23,195 bases of DNA from NCBI GenBank assembly GCA_002427365.1, contig DIQT01000018.1, positions 29,253 to 52,447 on the forward strand, given 5' to 3'. The DNA comes from Caryophanales bacterium UBA5455. GTDB taxonomy: Bacteria; Bacillota_I; Bacilli_A; RFN20; CAG-826. The notes beneath the pieces were generated by a model that did not search any database, was not told the origin of the DNA, and saw nothing but the letters and a program-made list of their open reading frames with translations. Of the stretch, positions 7,005-15,781 are shown piece after piece. Each line of letters begins with the position of its first letter. The first letter of the stretch is position 1. A program made the position numbers and the translations under genes.

Positions 7005-8486
7005 ATGAAATCATATATTTTAACAATTGACCAAGGAACAACTTCGTCACGCGCTATTTTGTTTGACAAAAATGGCGAACTAGTATGTCAAGCCCAACAA
7101 GAAGTCGCTTGCTACTATCGAAATCCGGGCTACGTTGAACAAGATGCTCTTGAATTATGGGCAAGTGTAGTTTCGGTCATTAATGAAGTGCTTATTAAAG
7201 CAGGTTTATCGCTTAATAATGTCGCAGCGTTTGGTGTAACAAATCAACGTGAAACAACAATCGTGTGGGATAAAAAAACTGGTCGACCAGTTCACCGTGC
7301 GATCGTTTGGCAGTCACAACAAAGTGCCTTAATTTGTGAACGGTACGCGAGTTCGAGTAAATTAATTCAAGAAAAAACCGGCTTACGCATTAACCCGTAT
7401 TTTTCCGCCAGTAAAATTCGCTATATTTTAGAACATATCGAAAATGGTGAACAACGGGCGCAAAATGGGGAACTATTATTTGGTACGGTTGATAGTTGGT
7501 TAATTTATAAAATGACCAATGGCAAAGTCCATGCAACGGATGCCAGTAATGCTTCGCGAACGATGTTATACAATATTTTCGAAGAAAAATGGGATGACGA
7601 ATTACTTGAATTATTTAACATTCCAAAAGCTATGCTACCAGAAGTAAAAGATAGTTCGACAGATTATGGGGCTGCAACATTCTTTTCGAAAAACGTTCAT
7701 ATTACTGGTGTTGCGGGTGACCAACAATCCGCTCTTTTTGGTCAAACATGCTTTAAACCAGGTGATGCAAAAAATACCTATGGCACAGGGTGCTTTATGT
7801 TAATGAATATGGGCCAAAAACCAATTATTTCGCCTAATGGTTTAATTACAACAATTGCCTGGCGGATTAATGGTATTACGACTTATGCGCTTGAAGGATC
7901 AGTCTTTATTGGTGGGGCGGCGGTTCAGTGGCTCCGCGATGAATTACGCTTTATTAAAACGGCGGCGGAAAGTGAAAAATCCGCTTTAAAAGTTAATGAT
8001 AGTGATGGTGTTTATGTTGTCCCAACATTTACCGGCTTTAGTGCTCCCTATTGGGATAATGATGCGCGGGGCGCAATGTTTGGCTTAACGCGAGGCACGA
8101 ACCGGCATCATATTGCCCGCGCGACCCTTGAAGCGATTGCTTATCAAAGTAAAGATGTGATTGAAATTATGCGCTCCGAAACGGGACTTGATTTTGATAG
8201 TCTTAAAGTCGATGGCGGTGCTTCTGATAATGATTATTTAATGCAGTTTCAAAGCGATATTTTAGGTTCCGTTATTAAACGGCCCTTAATTTTTGAAACA
8301 ACCGCGCTTGGCGTGGCCTATCTTGCTGGCTTAGCAATTGGCTTTTATAAACATTTAGAAGACATCGTTTCGCGCCATTGTTATAAACAAGAGTTTTATC
8401 CAAAAATGGATAAGGAAGAAGTGGAAAGACGGTACGCTGGCTGGCAAAAAGCGGTCGAATGTACCCGCGGATTTAAAGTAAAATAA
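7005..8486 (+). CDS. glpK: Glycerol kinase
   Basis: A 493-residue FGGY-family kinase making sn-glycerol 3-phosphate from glycerol and ATP, feeding lipid synthesis or glycolysis. The N-terminal phosphate loop DQGTTSSRA (9-17), the glycerol-binding R82/E83 in NQRETT, the YFSASK segment, the catalytic D239 in GVAGDQQSALFGQ and the C-terminal GGASDNDYLMQFQSDILG are all present. Length is normal. Two places differ from typical Firmicutes enzymes. The WQDRRT segment after W102 reads SQQSA. The YHFFG loop that carries the HPr-phosphorylated histidine is shortened to AATFFS (223-228), with no histidine. GAGGT precedes the ATG. No glpF, glpD or glpO is nearby; it is embedded between pepP and addB. Confidence 0.97.
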   Translation: MKSYILTIDQGTTSSRAILFDKNGELVCQAQQEVACYYRNPGYVEQDALELWASVVSVINEVLIKAGLSLNNVAAFGVTNQRETTIVWDKKTGRPVHRAIVWQSQQSALICERYASSSKLIQEKTGLRINPYFSASKIRYILEHIENGEQRAQNGELLFGTVDSWLIYKMTNGKVHATDASNASRTMLYNIFEEKWDDELLELFNIPKAMLPEVKDSSTDYGAATFFSKNVHITGVAGDQQSALFGQTCFKPGDAKNTYGTGCFMLMNMGQKPIISPNGLITTIAWRINGITTYALEGSVFIGGAAVQWLRDELRFIKTAAESEKSALKVNDSDGVYVVPTFTGFSAPYWDNDARGAMFGLTRGTNRHHIARATLEAIAYQSKDVIEIMRSETGLDFDSLKVDGGASDNDYLMQFQSDILGSVIKRPLIFETTALGVAYLAGLAIGFYKHLEDIVSRHCYKQEFYPKMDKEEVERRYAGWQKAVECTRGFKVK

Positions 8487-8500
8487 AAGGAGTTTGCTTA

Positions 8501-10873
8501 GTGGATCATTACGAAAATTTATTTAAAAACTATGACTTTTTAATTACACCGCGTGTGTATGAAAAAAGTTTTTTAGCGTTAAAAAATTTCTATCCAACAA
8601 GCAAAATCCAAATTCTTAGTCTAAACGATTTAGCAAGCGAACTAATTTATAAAATCGATCCAAAGGCTCAAATGTTTTTATGGGACCACGCTAACATTAA
8701 TTTAGCGATGAGCCAAATTTATTTATCACTCTTAGGCCGGGTTCCTATTTTAAAGGGCGCTAGTCCCCAAATTAGGAAATTACAGCAAATTGAATCGATA
8801 TTAAAAGACCATAACTTAATCCAATTTAACCCATATTTTGCCGCTACTTATCAAAATGCAAACGTAATTGTGTATGGATATCACGAAGATAACCTTGAGC
8901 TAAATTCATATTTACAAATGCTTAACGCTAAGGTTACTTATTTATCGTTTCCAAAATTGGATAAGTTACCTATCGTCAATGAATTTGAAAATGTGCGAAA
9001 TGAAATCGACTATGCATTTAACGCGATTATTGATTTATTAAACGCGGGTGTTTCCTCTAAAGACATTAAACTAGTTGTAAAAGACGGCGCATATTCGCCC
9101 TACTTAAAGCAAGCGAGCCGCGAATTTAATTTACCTCTTAATTTAGCAAGTAATGATCCGTTAACATCGTATCCGCTTGTGCAAAACTTTTTTATTGAAG
9201 CAAATAAGGAGACATTTGTCGAACAATTTAAGCAATATTTACTTAAGTATGATCAACATCGTGATATCATCGCGTTAGCGAATTTAATTAATCAAACGCC
9301 CGCAAATTTAGCTAATCGCTATGAATATATTTATGAAAAAGCCAAGCTGACCAACGTAAAACAACCTTCCTATCACGAAGGAATTGATGTTATTAATTAT
9401 TTACCATTAAGTCTAGATTGCCACGTCTTTGTTTTAGGCTTTTTAGAAGGGATTTATCCTTATAACGGGCGCGATAGTGATTATCTTAGTGACGTAATTA
9501 AAGCGGAAAATAGGCTTAATACAAGCCAAATAACAAACAATGAAGATTATGAGCTATTAAGCGATTATATCCTCTCTACGAACAAACTTTATTTAAGTTA
9601 TCCGCAAATTATCGATGCCAAACAAGCATATCCATCCCCGTTAGTTAATGACTTAAAATTACCAATTAGTAAAGTTCCATTACAAAAAACTTATTACAAT
9701 GAAATAAATTTTAATCTCCAATACGCGGCCTTGCGGGACCAATATTTTCGCTATCGCGAAGTAAGTGAAAATTTGCCGTTTTATAAACAAACAACAAAAC
9801 TTGATTATCGAACTTATGATCATGCTTTCACAAGTTTGAATATTATGGATAAGGATAAACCACGAAGATATTCTTATTCGGGAATTAAAAGTTATTTTGA
9901 ATGCCCTTATCGTTATTATTTAGAAAAAATCTTAAAGCTTGATCCATTTGAAAGTTCATTCTTTTCAAATTATGGAAGTATTGCCCATGAAGTGCTCGAA
10001 AAGCGCTATCGTGAAAACTTTGATTTTGACGTAGCCTTTAATGAAGCAGTTAATAATCCCGCTTATGAATTTACACCTGCTGAACAACTTTATTTAGGGC
10101 GACTTAAAGAAGAATTAGCGGAAGTTGTTAATCGTATCTTAATTCATGATCAAATAATTAAACCGGACGATGTTCTTTTAGAATACAATTTTTCTTTTCC
10201 GTTAACTTCGTTGGTAACAATTAATGGAAAAATTGATAAAACATACATTAAGAATGTTGGAAAAGATCAAGTTGTTTATTTAATCGATTATAAAACGGGT
10301 AATGAAGAATTTAATGCCGCACAAGTCCCGTTTGGGGCTTCGCTCCAATTACCAATTTACGCGCTAGCCGTAAATAACGATGAAAAATTAAAGGGTTATA
10401 ACCTTGGTGGCTTATTTATTCAAAAAATCTTAACAAATAAGTATAAAAAACCAAGTGCGAGCGATAATAAAACATTAGCAGAATATTACAGTGATCTTTT
10501 AAAATTAAAAGGCCCAATGGTGGAATATCTTCCTTATATTGAAGCATTTGATTCAACATACACGAGTAGCGAGATGATTAAATCGATGAAGATGACGGAC
10601 AAAGGCTTTGGTGCTTATACAAAATTATTAAACGCGACTGAACTTGAACAATTACTAACAACGGTTAATCAATTATTAATTGATGCGGATGAAAAAATCG
10701 TAAATAATGAATTTCCGATTTCCCCATTACGTATTGATAGTAGTGTTAATGCTTGTCAATATTGTCCGTTTAAAGATATTTGTTATATGAGTAGTCGCGA
10801 TATTCGCTTTTATTCATCAAAACCAAATAAAAATTTAGATGATGTCTTGGAGGAAGAAACTAATGAAGACTAA
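8501..10873 (+). CDS. addB: ATP-dependent helicase/nuclease subunit B (AddB/RexB)
   Basis: Partner of AddA in double-strand break end processing before RecA loading. This 790-residue protein is well below the roughly 1,160 residues of Bacillus AddB. The shortening lies in the N-terminal helicase-like part, where I see no Walker A motif. The C-terminal nuclease domain is complete: H496 in GSIAHEVLE, D579 in INGKIDK, D596 and K598 in IDYKTG, then a Gln in LQLPIYA. The four iron-sulfur cysteines are C468, C752, C755 and C761 (C...CX2CX5C), as in AddB. The start is a GTG eight bases after AAGGAG, 14 bases past the glpK stop. It overlaps addA by 11 bases. Confidence 0.92.
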   Translation: MDHYENLFKNYDFLITPRVYEKSFLALKNFYPTSKIQILSLNDLASELIYKIDPKAQMFLWDHANINLAMSQIYLSLLGRVPILKGASPQIRKLQQIESILKDHNLIQFNPYFAATYQNANVIVYGYHEDNLELNSYLQMLNAKVTYLSFPKLDKLPIVNEFENVRNEIDYAFNAIIDLLNAGVSSKDIKLVVKDGAYSPYLKQASREFNLPLNLASNDPLTSYPLVQNFFIEANKETFVEQFKQYLLKYDQHRDIIALANLINQTPANLANRYEYIYEKAKLTNVKQPSYHEGIDVINYLPLSLDCHVFVLGFLEGIYPYNGRDSDYLSDVIKAENRLNTSQITNNEDYELLSDYILSTNKLYLSYPQIIDAKQAYPSPLVNDLKLPISKVPLQKTYYNEINFNLQYAALRDQYFRYREVSENLPFYKQTTKLDYRTYDHAFTSLNIMDKDKPRRYSYSGIKSYFECPYRYYLEKILKLDPFESSFFSNYGSIAHEVLEKRYRENFDFDVAFNEAVNNPAYEFTPAEQLYLGRLKEELAEVVNRILIHDQIIKPDDVLLEYNFSFPLTSLVTINGKIDKTYIKNVGKDQVVYLIDYKTGNEEFNAAQVPFGASLQLPIYALAVNNDEKLKGYNLGGLFIQKILTNKYKKPSASDNKTLAEYYSDLLKLKGPMVEYLPYIEAFDSTYTSSEMIKSMKMTDKGFGAYTKLLNATELEQLLTTVNQLLIDADEKIVNNEFPISPLRIDSSVNACQYCPFKDICYMSSRDIRFYSSKPNKNLDDVLEEETNED

Positions 10874-13800
10874 ATTTACTCCAGAACAACTTAAAGCAAT
10901 TGAAGTTGATGGAACAAATGCGTTAATTAGCGCGGGTGCCGGAAGTGGTAAAACCGCTGTTTTGACGGAACGCGTTTATCAACTCATTGCCTTAAAAGGC
11001 ATTAGTTTACGTAATATTTTAGTCGTTACGTTTACGAACCTAGCCGCCCATGAAATGAAAGAACGGATTAAAGAACGTTTATTAAAAGATGAACAAACAA
11101 GACAATTAGCCCGTGATGTTGATAGTGCCTTTATTATGACATTTGATGCTTTTGCATTGTACTTAGTAAAAACATATCATTATGAAATTGGTGTTAACCC
11201 AGAAATTGATATTATTGATGGTAGTTTACTTCAAGTTATTAAAAATCGCTTAATTGATGAAGTAATGATGGAAGAATACGCTAACCCATCCGAACAATTT
11301 AAACAACTAATTAGGTATACGTGTGAACGTGATGATCAAGGCCTTAAACAATTTCTTTTAAAAGTTGATGCGTTCCTCGACTTACAAATTGATCGTAAAC
11401 AATATTTAGAAAATTACGCGAACAATTATTTTTCGAACGAATTTTATCAAATGGTGGAAAACGACCGCCACCAATTAGTCATCTCCTACCTTGAACAAAT
11501 TAATATATTGGCACATTCCTTAAATGAACAAAGATTTAGCTTAATAATTGAAGAATTTATTACTCCCTTACTTGCTGTTCAAAACGATTTAAAAACATTA
11601 AAATTTAGCTGCCAAAATAGTTTTCCTAAAAAAATAAGAAATTTGGATGATATTGATAAACTTCTTCATGATTGGATGAAAGAATATTATAAAAACATCC
11701 AAGCGCTTTTTGAATTTACTGATGCAAAAAGTGAATTTGAAAATAGTGTTCCCCTAGTTAATGAAGTATTAAGGCTTGTTGAAAAATTTAATACGCGCTT
11801 AACCGCTTTTAAAAAGTCAAATAACTTATATGACTTTATGGACGTCGCAAAGCTCGCCTTAAATATTTTAGAAACTCCTCATTTAAATGAACAAATTAAC
11901 GATCGGTTTGATTATATTATGGTTGATGAATATCAAGATACAAGTGATATTCAAGAAGCATTTATGTCGCGGTTAGCTAATGATAACTTGTATATGGTTG
12001 GTGATATTAAACAATCAATTTATCGCTTTCGAAACGCAAATAGCGATATTTTCGCAAATAAATATGCTGAATATGCAAACAATAATGGCGGAGTAAAAAT
12101 TGACTTAAATACCAACTTCCGGTCAAGAAATGAAGTTCTTGATGACTTAAATAAAATTTTTAGTGAAATTATGACACTTCCATATGGTGGTGCGGATTAT
12201 AAAAAAGAACACCTAATTGAATTTGGTAATAAGAAATATGATGAAGAAGGCGCAACGAAACAAAATCATCATCTTGAAGTTCTTGCTTATGATAAAGAAA
12301 ACGAAACGATTAAAAATAGTAGCGAAATTGAAGCCAATTTAATTGCGCAAGATATTATTAAAAAGATTAATGCGAAGACCTTAACATACCCCAAAGGTAG
12401 TGACCATGTTCGCCCAATTGAATTTCGTGACTTTGCTATTTTAATTGATCGCGGAACGGGGTTTGAAAAGTATCGCGAAGTATTTGAAAAATATCAAATT
12501 CCATTACGAATTGAAAAAGATAAATCCACAACGAGTAGCCAGGTTGTCCAAGCTTATATTTCTTTAATTAAACTTTTAACATGGGCGATTTTTCCAAACG
12601 CGCTTGATGAAACAGCTGTAAAACACGCCTATATGTCGGTTGCAAGAAGTTTCTTATATGAATTAGATGACGGTATTTTACATGAAGAAATCGTTACCGG
12701 CGCGTATTTAAATAGTGAAATAATGAATAAAATTAAAAAAGTAAGCGTAGAAGTAGTGCATTTACCGCTTTATCACCAACTTGAAGCATTATTTACTGCA
12801 TTTGAATTTAACAAAAAAATTATTCGGGTCGGTGATGTGAATGATCAACTTGAACAACTAAATTTGTTTATTAAAGGAACGGAAACCTTAGGAAAAATTG
12901 GTTTCCAACTTGATAGCCTTGTTATTTATCTTGATGATTTATTAACAAGTCAAATTGATTTATTAACCCCCAGTAGTGATGGAAGTGAAAACGTTGTTAA
13001 AATTATGACAATTCATAAATCAAAGGGATTAGAGTTTTCGTATATTTATTATCCCGGATTATATTCAAGATTTAATTGGGATGATCTTAAAGGTGATGTG
13101 CTAGCGTCTAAAAAATATGGTATTTTAATGCGCAATTATGAAAGTCAAAAAAATAAGCATCTCGGTTTTCATTTAAACAAACTTGAAGAAAAACGAGCGG
13201 GTATTAGTGAACAAATTCGCCTATTTTATGTCGCATTAACAAGAGCCCGTGAACAAATTACCCTTTTAGTGCCCGAACATAAAGCACATGATGGAACAAT
13301 CATGAAGGCGAATAGTTTCCTTGCTTTTTATGATTTATTTAAACCGTTCTATCCAGCGTTACGGATTAATGAAGTAAGTATTAAAGAAAATATAAACTTA
13401 TCCGTTATTCCTAAAGTTGAACAAATAGAAATGCCCTTTTACCCAAAATTAGCGACTTTTGCTTGTGATTTTAGCCAAAAAGAAGTTAGTAAACGGATTT
13501 CTAAACCTTTAGCGGAAGACTCTGATATAAGCGCACTTGCCTTTGGAGAACGGATGCACTATTTGCTTTCATTAACCGATTTTAAAACCAAACAATTACC
13601 TTCTAGTTTAAATAAAACGGAAGAAGCCTATATTCAAAAGATTATCGCTTTACCAATCTTTACCGATGTAACTAGCGATAACTTTTATCAAGAATACCGC
13701 TTTTATGACGAGAAATTAGACCAAATTGGTGTAATTGATGCTTTTATTTTATTAGATGATAAAATTATTGTGATTGATTACAAACTAAAAAATATTAACG

Positions 13801-13922
13801 ATGACGGGTATGATGAACAAATTCGCACATACGCAAATTACTTACATAAATTGTTTAATAAACCAGTTGTAGGTTATTTAGTTTCAATTATTTTAGGCGA
13901 ATATGAAGAGGTGAAATTATAA
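10863..13922 (+). CDS. addA: ATP-dependent helicase/nuclease subunit A (AddA)
   Basis: A 1,019-residue UvrD-type helicase fused to a RecB-type nuclease, shorter than the roughly 1,230 residues of Bacillus AddA. From the start: Q motif FTPEQ, Walker A SAGAGSGKT (23-31), VTFTNLAAHEM, motif II VDEYQDT (from D355), VGDIKQSIYRFR, NFRSR, MTIHKSKGLEF and FYVALTRAREQ. The nuclease follows with H899 (GERMHYLL), D959 (GVIDAF), D972 and K974 (IDYKLK) and a Gln in EQIRTYA. Every catalytic residue expected of an active enzyme is there. The ATG at 10863 is chosen because GGAGG precedes it by nine bases; an in-frame ATG at 10839 has no such site. The gene sits inside the operon, coupled to addB by overlap. 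Confidence 0.96.
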   Translation: MKTKFTPEQLKAIEVDGTNALISAGAGSGKTAVLTERVYQLIALKGISLRNILVVTFTNLAAHEMKERIKERLLKDEQTRQLARDVDSAFIMTFDAFALYLVKTYHYEIGVNPEIDIIDGSLLQVIKNRLIDEVMMEEYANPSEQFKQLIRYTCERDDQGLKQFLLKVDAFLDLQIDRKQYLENYANNYFSNEFYQMVENDRHQLVISYLEQINILAHSLNEQRFSLIIEEFITPLLAVQNDLKTLKFSCQNSFPKKIRNLDDIDKLLHDWMKEYYKNIQALFEFTDAKSEFENSVPLVNEVLRLVEKFNTRLTAFKKSNNLYDFMDVAKLALNILETPHLNEQINDRFDYIMVDEYQDTSDIQEAFMSRLANDNLYMVGDIKQSIYRFRNANSDIFANKYAEYANNNGGVKIDLNTNFRSRNEVLDDLNKIFSEIMTLPYGGADYKKEHLIEFGNKKYDEEGATKQNHHLEVLAYDKENETIKNSSEIEANLIAQDIIKKINAKTLTYPKGSDHVRPIEFRDFAILIDRGTGFEKYREVFEKYQIPLRIEKDKSTTSSQVVQAYISLIKLLTWAIFPNALDETAVKHAYMSVARSFLYELDDGILHEEIVTGAYLNSEIMNKIKKVSVEVVHLPLYHQLEALFTAFEFNKKIIRVGDVNDQLEQLNLFIKGTETLGKIGFQLDSLVIYLDDLLTSQIDLLTPSSDGSENVVKIMTIHKSKGLEFSYIYYPGLYSRFNWDDLKGDVLASKKYGILMRNYESQKNKHLGFHLNKLEEKRAGISEQIRLFYVALTRAREQITLLVPEHKAHDGTIMKANSFLAFYDLFKPFYPALRINEVSIKENINLSVIPKVEQIEMPFYPKLATFACDFSQKEVSKRISKPLAEDSDISALAFGERMHYLLSLTDFKTKQLPSSLNKTEEAYIQKIIALPIFTDVTSDNFYQEYRFYDEKLDQIGVIDAFILLDDKIIVIDYKLKNINDDGYDEQIRTYANYLHKLFNKPVVGYLVSIILGEYEEVKL

Positions 13923-13924
13923 CG

Positions 13925-14578
13925 ATGGATCTCACAAAAATTAAAAACTTTGTGCGGTTATATGGTGATAACGATGATTTAGTCGTTGATGCCGCACTTG
14001 AAAAACGCGATTACATTCGCCGAGTTTTTTATGTACCTTGTGATTTAAGTTTAATTGATACGCTAAATATAAATAATCTTGATGCTGAATTAATTTTAGA
14101 AAATTGGTCAAAATTATTTTTTGTCCCAATTAGTTTAGATCATTTAAGCGGTAATTTGCCACTGCTTCATGAAAATGAACTCAGGCATTACCGGAAAGTT
14201 ACGCTTTTTGAAAAAGTTAATCGTTTCTCTAATAATCCTTTTTGGCTTGAATATGATTGCCGTAATCTTAGTGTCGAACATTATCGGGGTTTAGGCTTAA
14301 ATTTATTTAAAGCATTTAGTAAAGAAGAATTTGATATTCTCCCCGAAATGGATGATTCATATGTTGATGCGCTTAAACACGCTTTGCTAGGAAATGAAGA
14401 TGAATGTCATTTAATTATTGATGAAGACGAATTAGATGATGATAAATTAATTTTTCCTTATTTATCTTCGATTCATATTTTAGAAAAGCAATCTGATTTA
14501 ATAGTTGAAAAGTTAGTCGCTGCGGTTAACGCTATTAACAAAGCTTATAATTTATCAGTAAAGGTGGTGTTTTACTAA
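13925..14578 (+). CDS. Uncharacterised protein coupled to addAB
   Basis: I do not recognise this 217-residue protein. It is soluble, with no signal peptide or membrane segment. It begins with a basic/aromatic region (RDYIRRVFYVPCD, about 28-40) and has a middle section rich in aromatic residues (FWLEYDCR, HYRGLGLNLFKAF). A very acidic stretch follows near 180 (DEDELDDDK). There are no obvious catalytic motifs. It starts two bases after the addA stop, with GAGGTG placed inside the end of addA, and ends by a one-base overlap (TAATG) with the next gene. That tight packing suggests co-expression with AddAB. A part in DNA repair is a guess from position only. Confidence 0.8.
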   Translation: MDLTKIKNFVRLYGDNDDLVVDAALEKRDYIRRVFYVPCDLSLIDTLNINNLDAELILENWSKLFFVPISLDHLSGNLPLLHENELRHYRKVTLFEKVNRFSNNPFWLEYDCRNLSVEHYRGLGLNLFKAFSKEEFDILPEMDDSYVDALKHALLGNEDECHLIIDEDELDDDKLIFPYLSSIHILEKQSDLIVEKLVAAVNAINKAYNLSVKVVFY

Positions 14579-15708
14579 TGCGCTTAAGTGAACCAATGAA
14601 ATATGAAGCATTTGTAAATCTTGTCAGTCGGATGAATCTTTCTGATAACCTTGATTATGAATTTCTTTATCAATTATATGAAACAGCGGTTTTTTCGATT
14701 GAAGAATTTGGCAAACTACATGAACTCTTAGAAGCTAAAATCATTAATCATGTAGCGGTTATTTATTATTTAGTAAGCGAATATTTATATTCTACGCAAG
14801 GGAAAACGACCGAAGAAATTACTAAAGTAAAAGATGATGAAAAATATTTATCAATTTTAATTTCAAATATCGTTGACAAATACCTAACGAATAGTCATTT
14901 TGATTATCAAAAGGGCCAAGGATTATCCGAATATTATCCACCAATTTCTTCATTAACGTTATATTTAAATTTTGTCTTAGGCATGCTTAAACGGTTTCCG
15001 CGTAATGAACCCCAAACAACATTAATGAATGATGTAATGACCAAAGCATTTACCATTGCTAAAAGTATTATCGATTTATTAAAAGCCGGTTTTGAAACCG
15101 AAGCCTTTGCGACCTGGCGGACACTTCATGAAACGGAAGCGGTCTTAAAAGTTTTAAATGAAAATGGTGCGGATGTTCAAAAGAGTTACCTTTTGCATAT
15201 GAAATACGCACTTGCATTTCGGCAAGGGTTAACAAGCAAAGAAGAAACGGATGCGGTTTTTGTTGAGATTAAAAGTGATATGGCAAAACATAATTTAAAA
15301 AGCAAAGATATGAAACGGTTCATCGAATATGGTTGGCTCTTTGCGTTACCATTCTTTAATTTAGATGATTATAAACTAAACTTTCGTAACGGACTTCAAG
15401 ATGCGGCTGGGCTAAAAGATTATTCTCGCTGGTATGAAATGAGTAGTGAAGTTGCCCACTCATCTCCGGTTCTAATTTATGCGACTAAAGATTATTTTGG
15501 CCGCGTTTCTCTCCTAAATTTATTTGAATCATTTTTCCGTCTAGAAAAAATCTTTGGTGAATTTTTCATGGAACGAATTACGGAAGGTGAAAAAAACAAT
15601 TATTTAATCATGCATAAAATTCACTATAATCAACTTGTACAAATGTATATAAATGAACGTGATAACTTTTTTAAAACACTTGAAGAACAACAATATAAAA
15701 AGAACTAA
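14578..15708 (+). CDS. Uncharacterised protein, resembles DUF5677
   Basis: A 376-residue, mostly helical soluble protein. The central part (about 160-310) has the feel of the DUF5677 family: a helix AKSIIDLLKAGFETEAFATWRTLHE with an Arg and Glu facing, a later basic helix, and SRWYEMSSEVAHSSP, where a Ser/His pair sits in the last conserved helix. The family has no settled function and is often found in accessory or defence-rich regions. The gene shares one base with the preceding stop and has AAAGGTGG upstream, so it is the last gene of the seven-gene operon, closed by the terminator at 15724. The domain call is from recognition of the pattern and is not certain. Confidence 0.78.
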   Translation: MRLSEPMKYEAFVNLVSRMNLSDNLDYEFLYQLYETAVFSIEEFGKLHELLEAKIINHVAVIYYLVSEYLYSTQGKTTEEITKVKDDEKYLSILISNIVDKYLTNSHFDYQKGQGLSEYYPPISSLTLYLNFVLGMLKRFPRNEPQTTLMNDVMTKAFTIAKSIIDLLKAGFETEAFATWRTLHETEAVLKVLNENGADVQKSYLLHMKYALAFRQGLTSKEETDAVFVEIKSDMAKHNLKSKDMKRFIEYGWLFALPFFNLDDYKLNFRNGLQDAAGLKDYSRWYEMSSEVAHSSPVLIYATKDYFGRVSLLNLFESFFRLEKIFGEFFMERITEGEKNNYLIMHKIHYNQLVQMYINERDNFFKTLEEQQYKKN

Positions 15709-15723
15709 TTAATTTAGTAAACA

Positions 15724-15762
15724 TAAAAAAACGCACCAGCTAGAAGACGATGCGTTTTTTTT
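15724..15762. terminator. Bidirectional terminator between the addAB operon and the nucleoside kinase gene
   Basis: The arms AAAAAACGCA and TGCGTTTTTT pair around a 15-base loop. The A run on the left and T run on the right give a U tract in both directions. It stands between two convergent genes, 16 bases after one stop and 20 bases after the other. Confidence 0.85.
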
Positions 15763-15781
15763 AATATGAAAAGTATTTTAT

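Noticed and set aside
10839..10862. Earlier in-frame ATG for addA
   Set aside because: No Shine-Dalgarno site before it, while GGAGG stands nine bases before the ATG at 10863, and the family starts close to the Q motif.
13941..14129. Minus-strand frame inside the 217-residue gene
   Set aside because: Antisense to a well-packed operon gene with no start signals.
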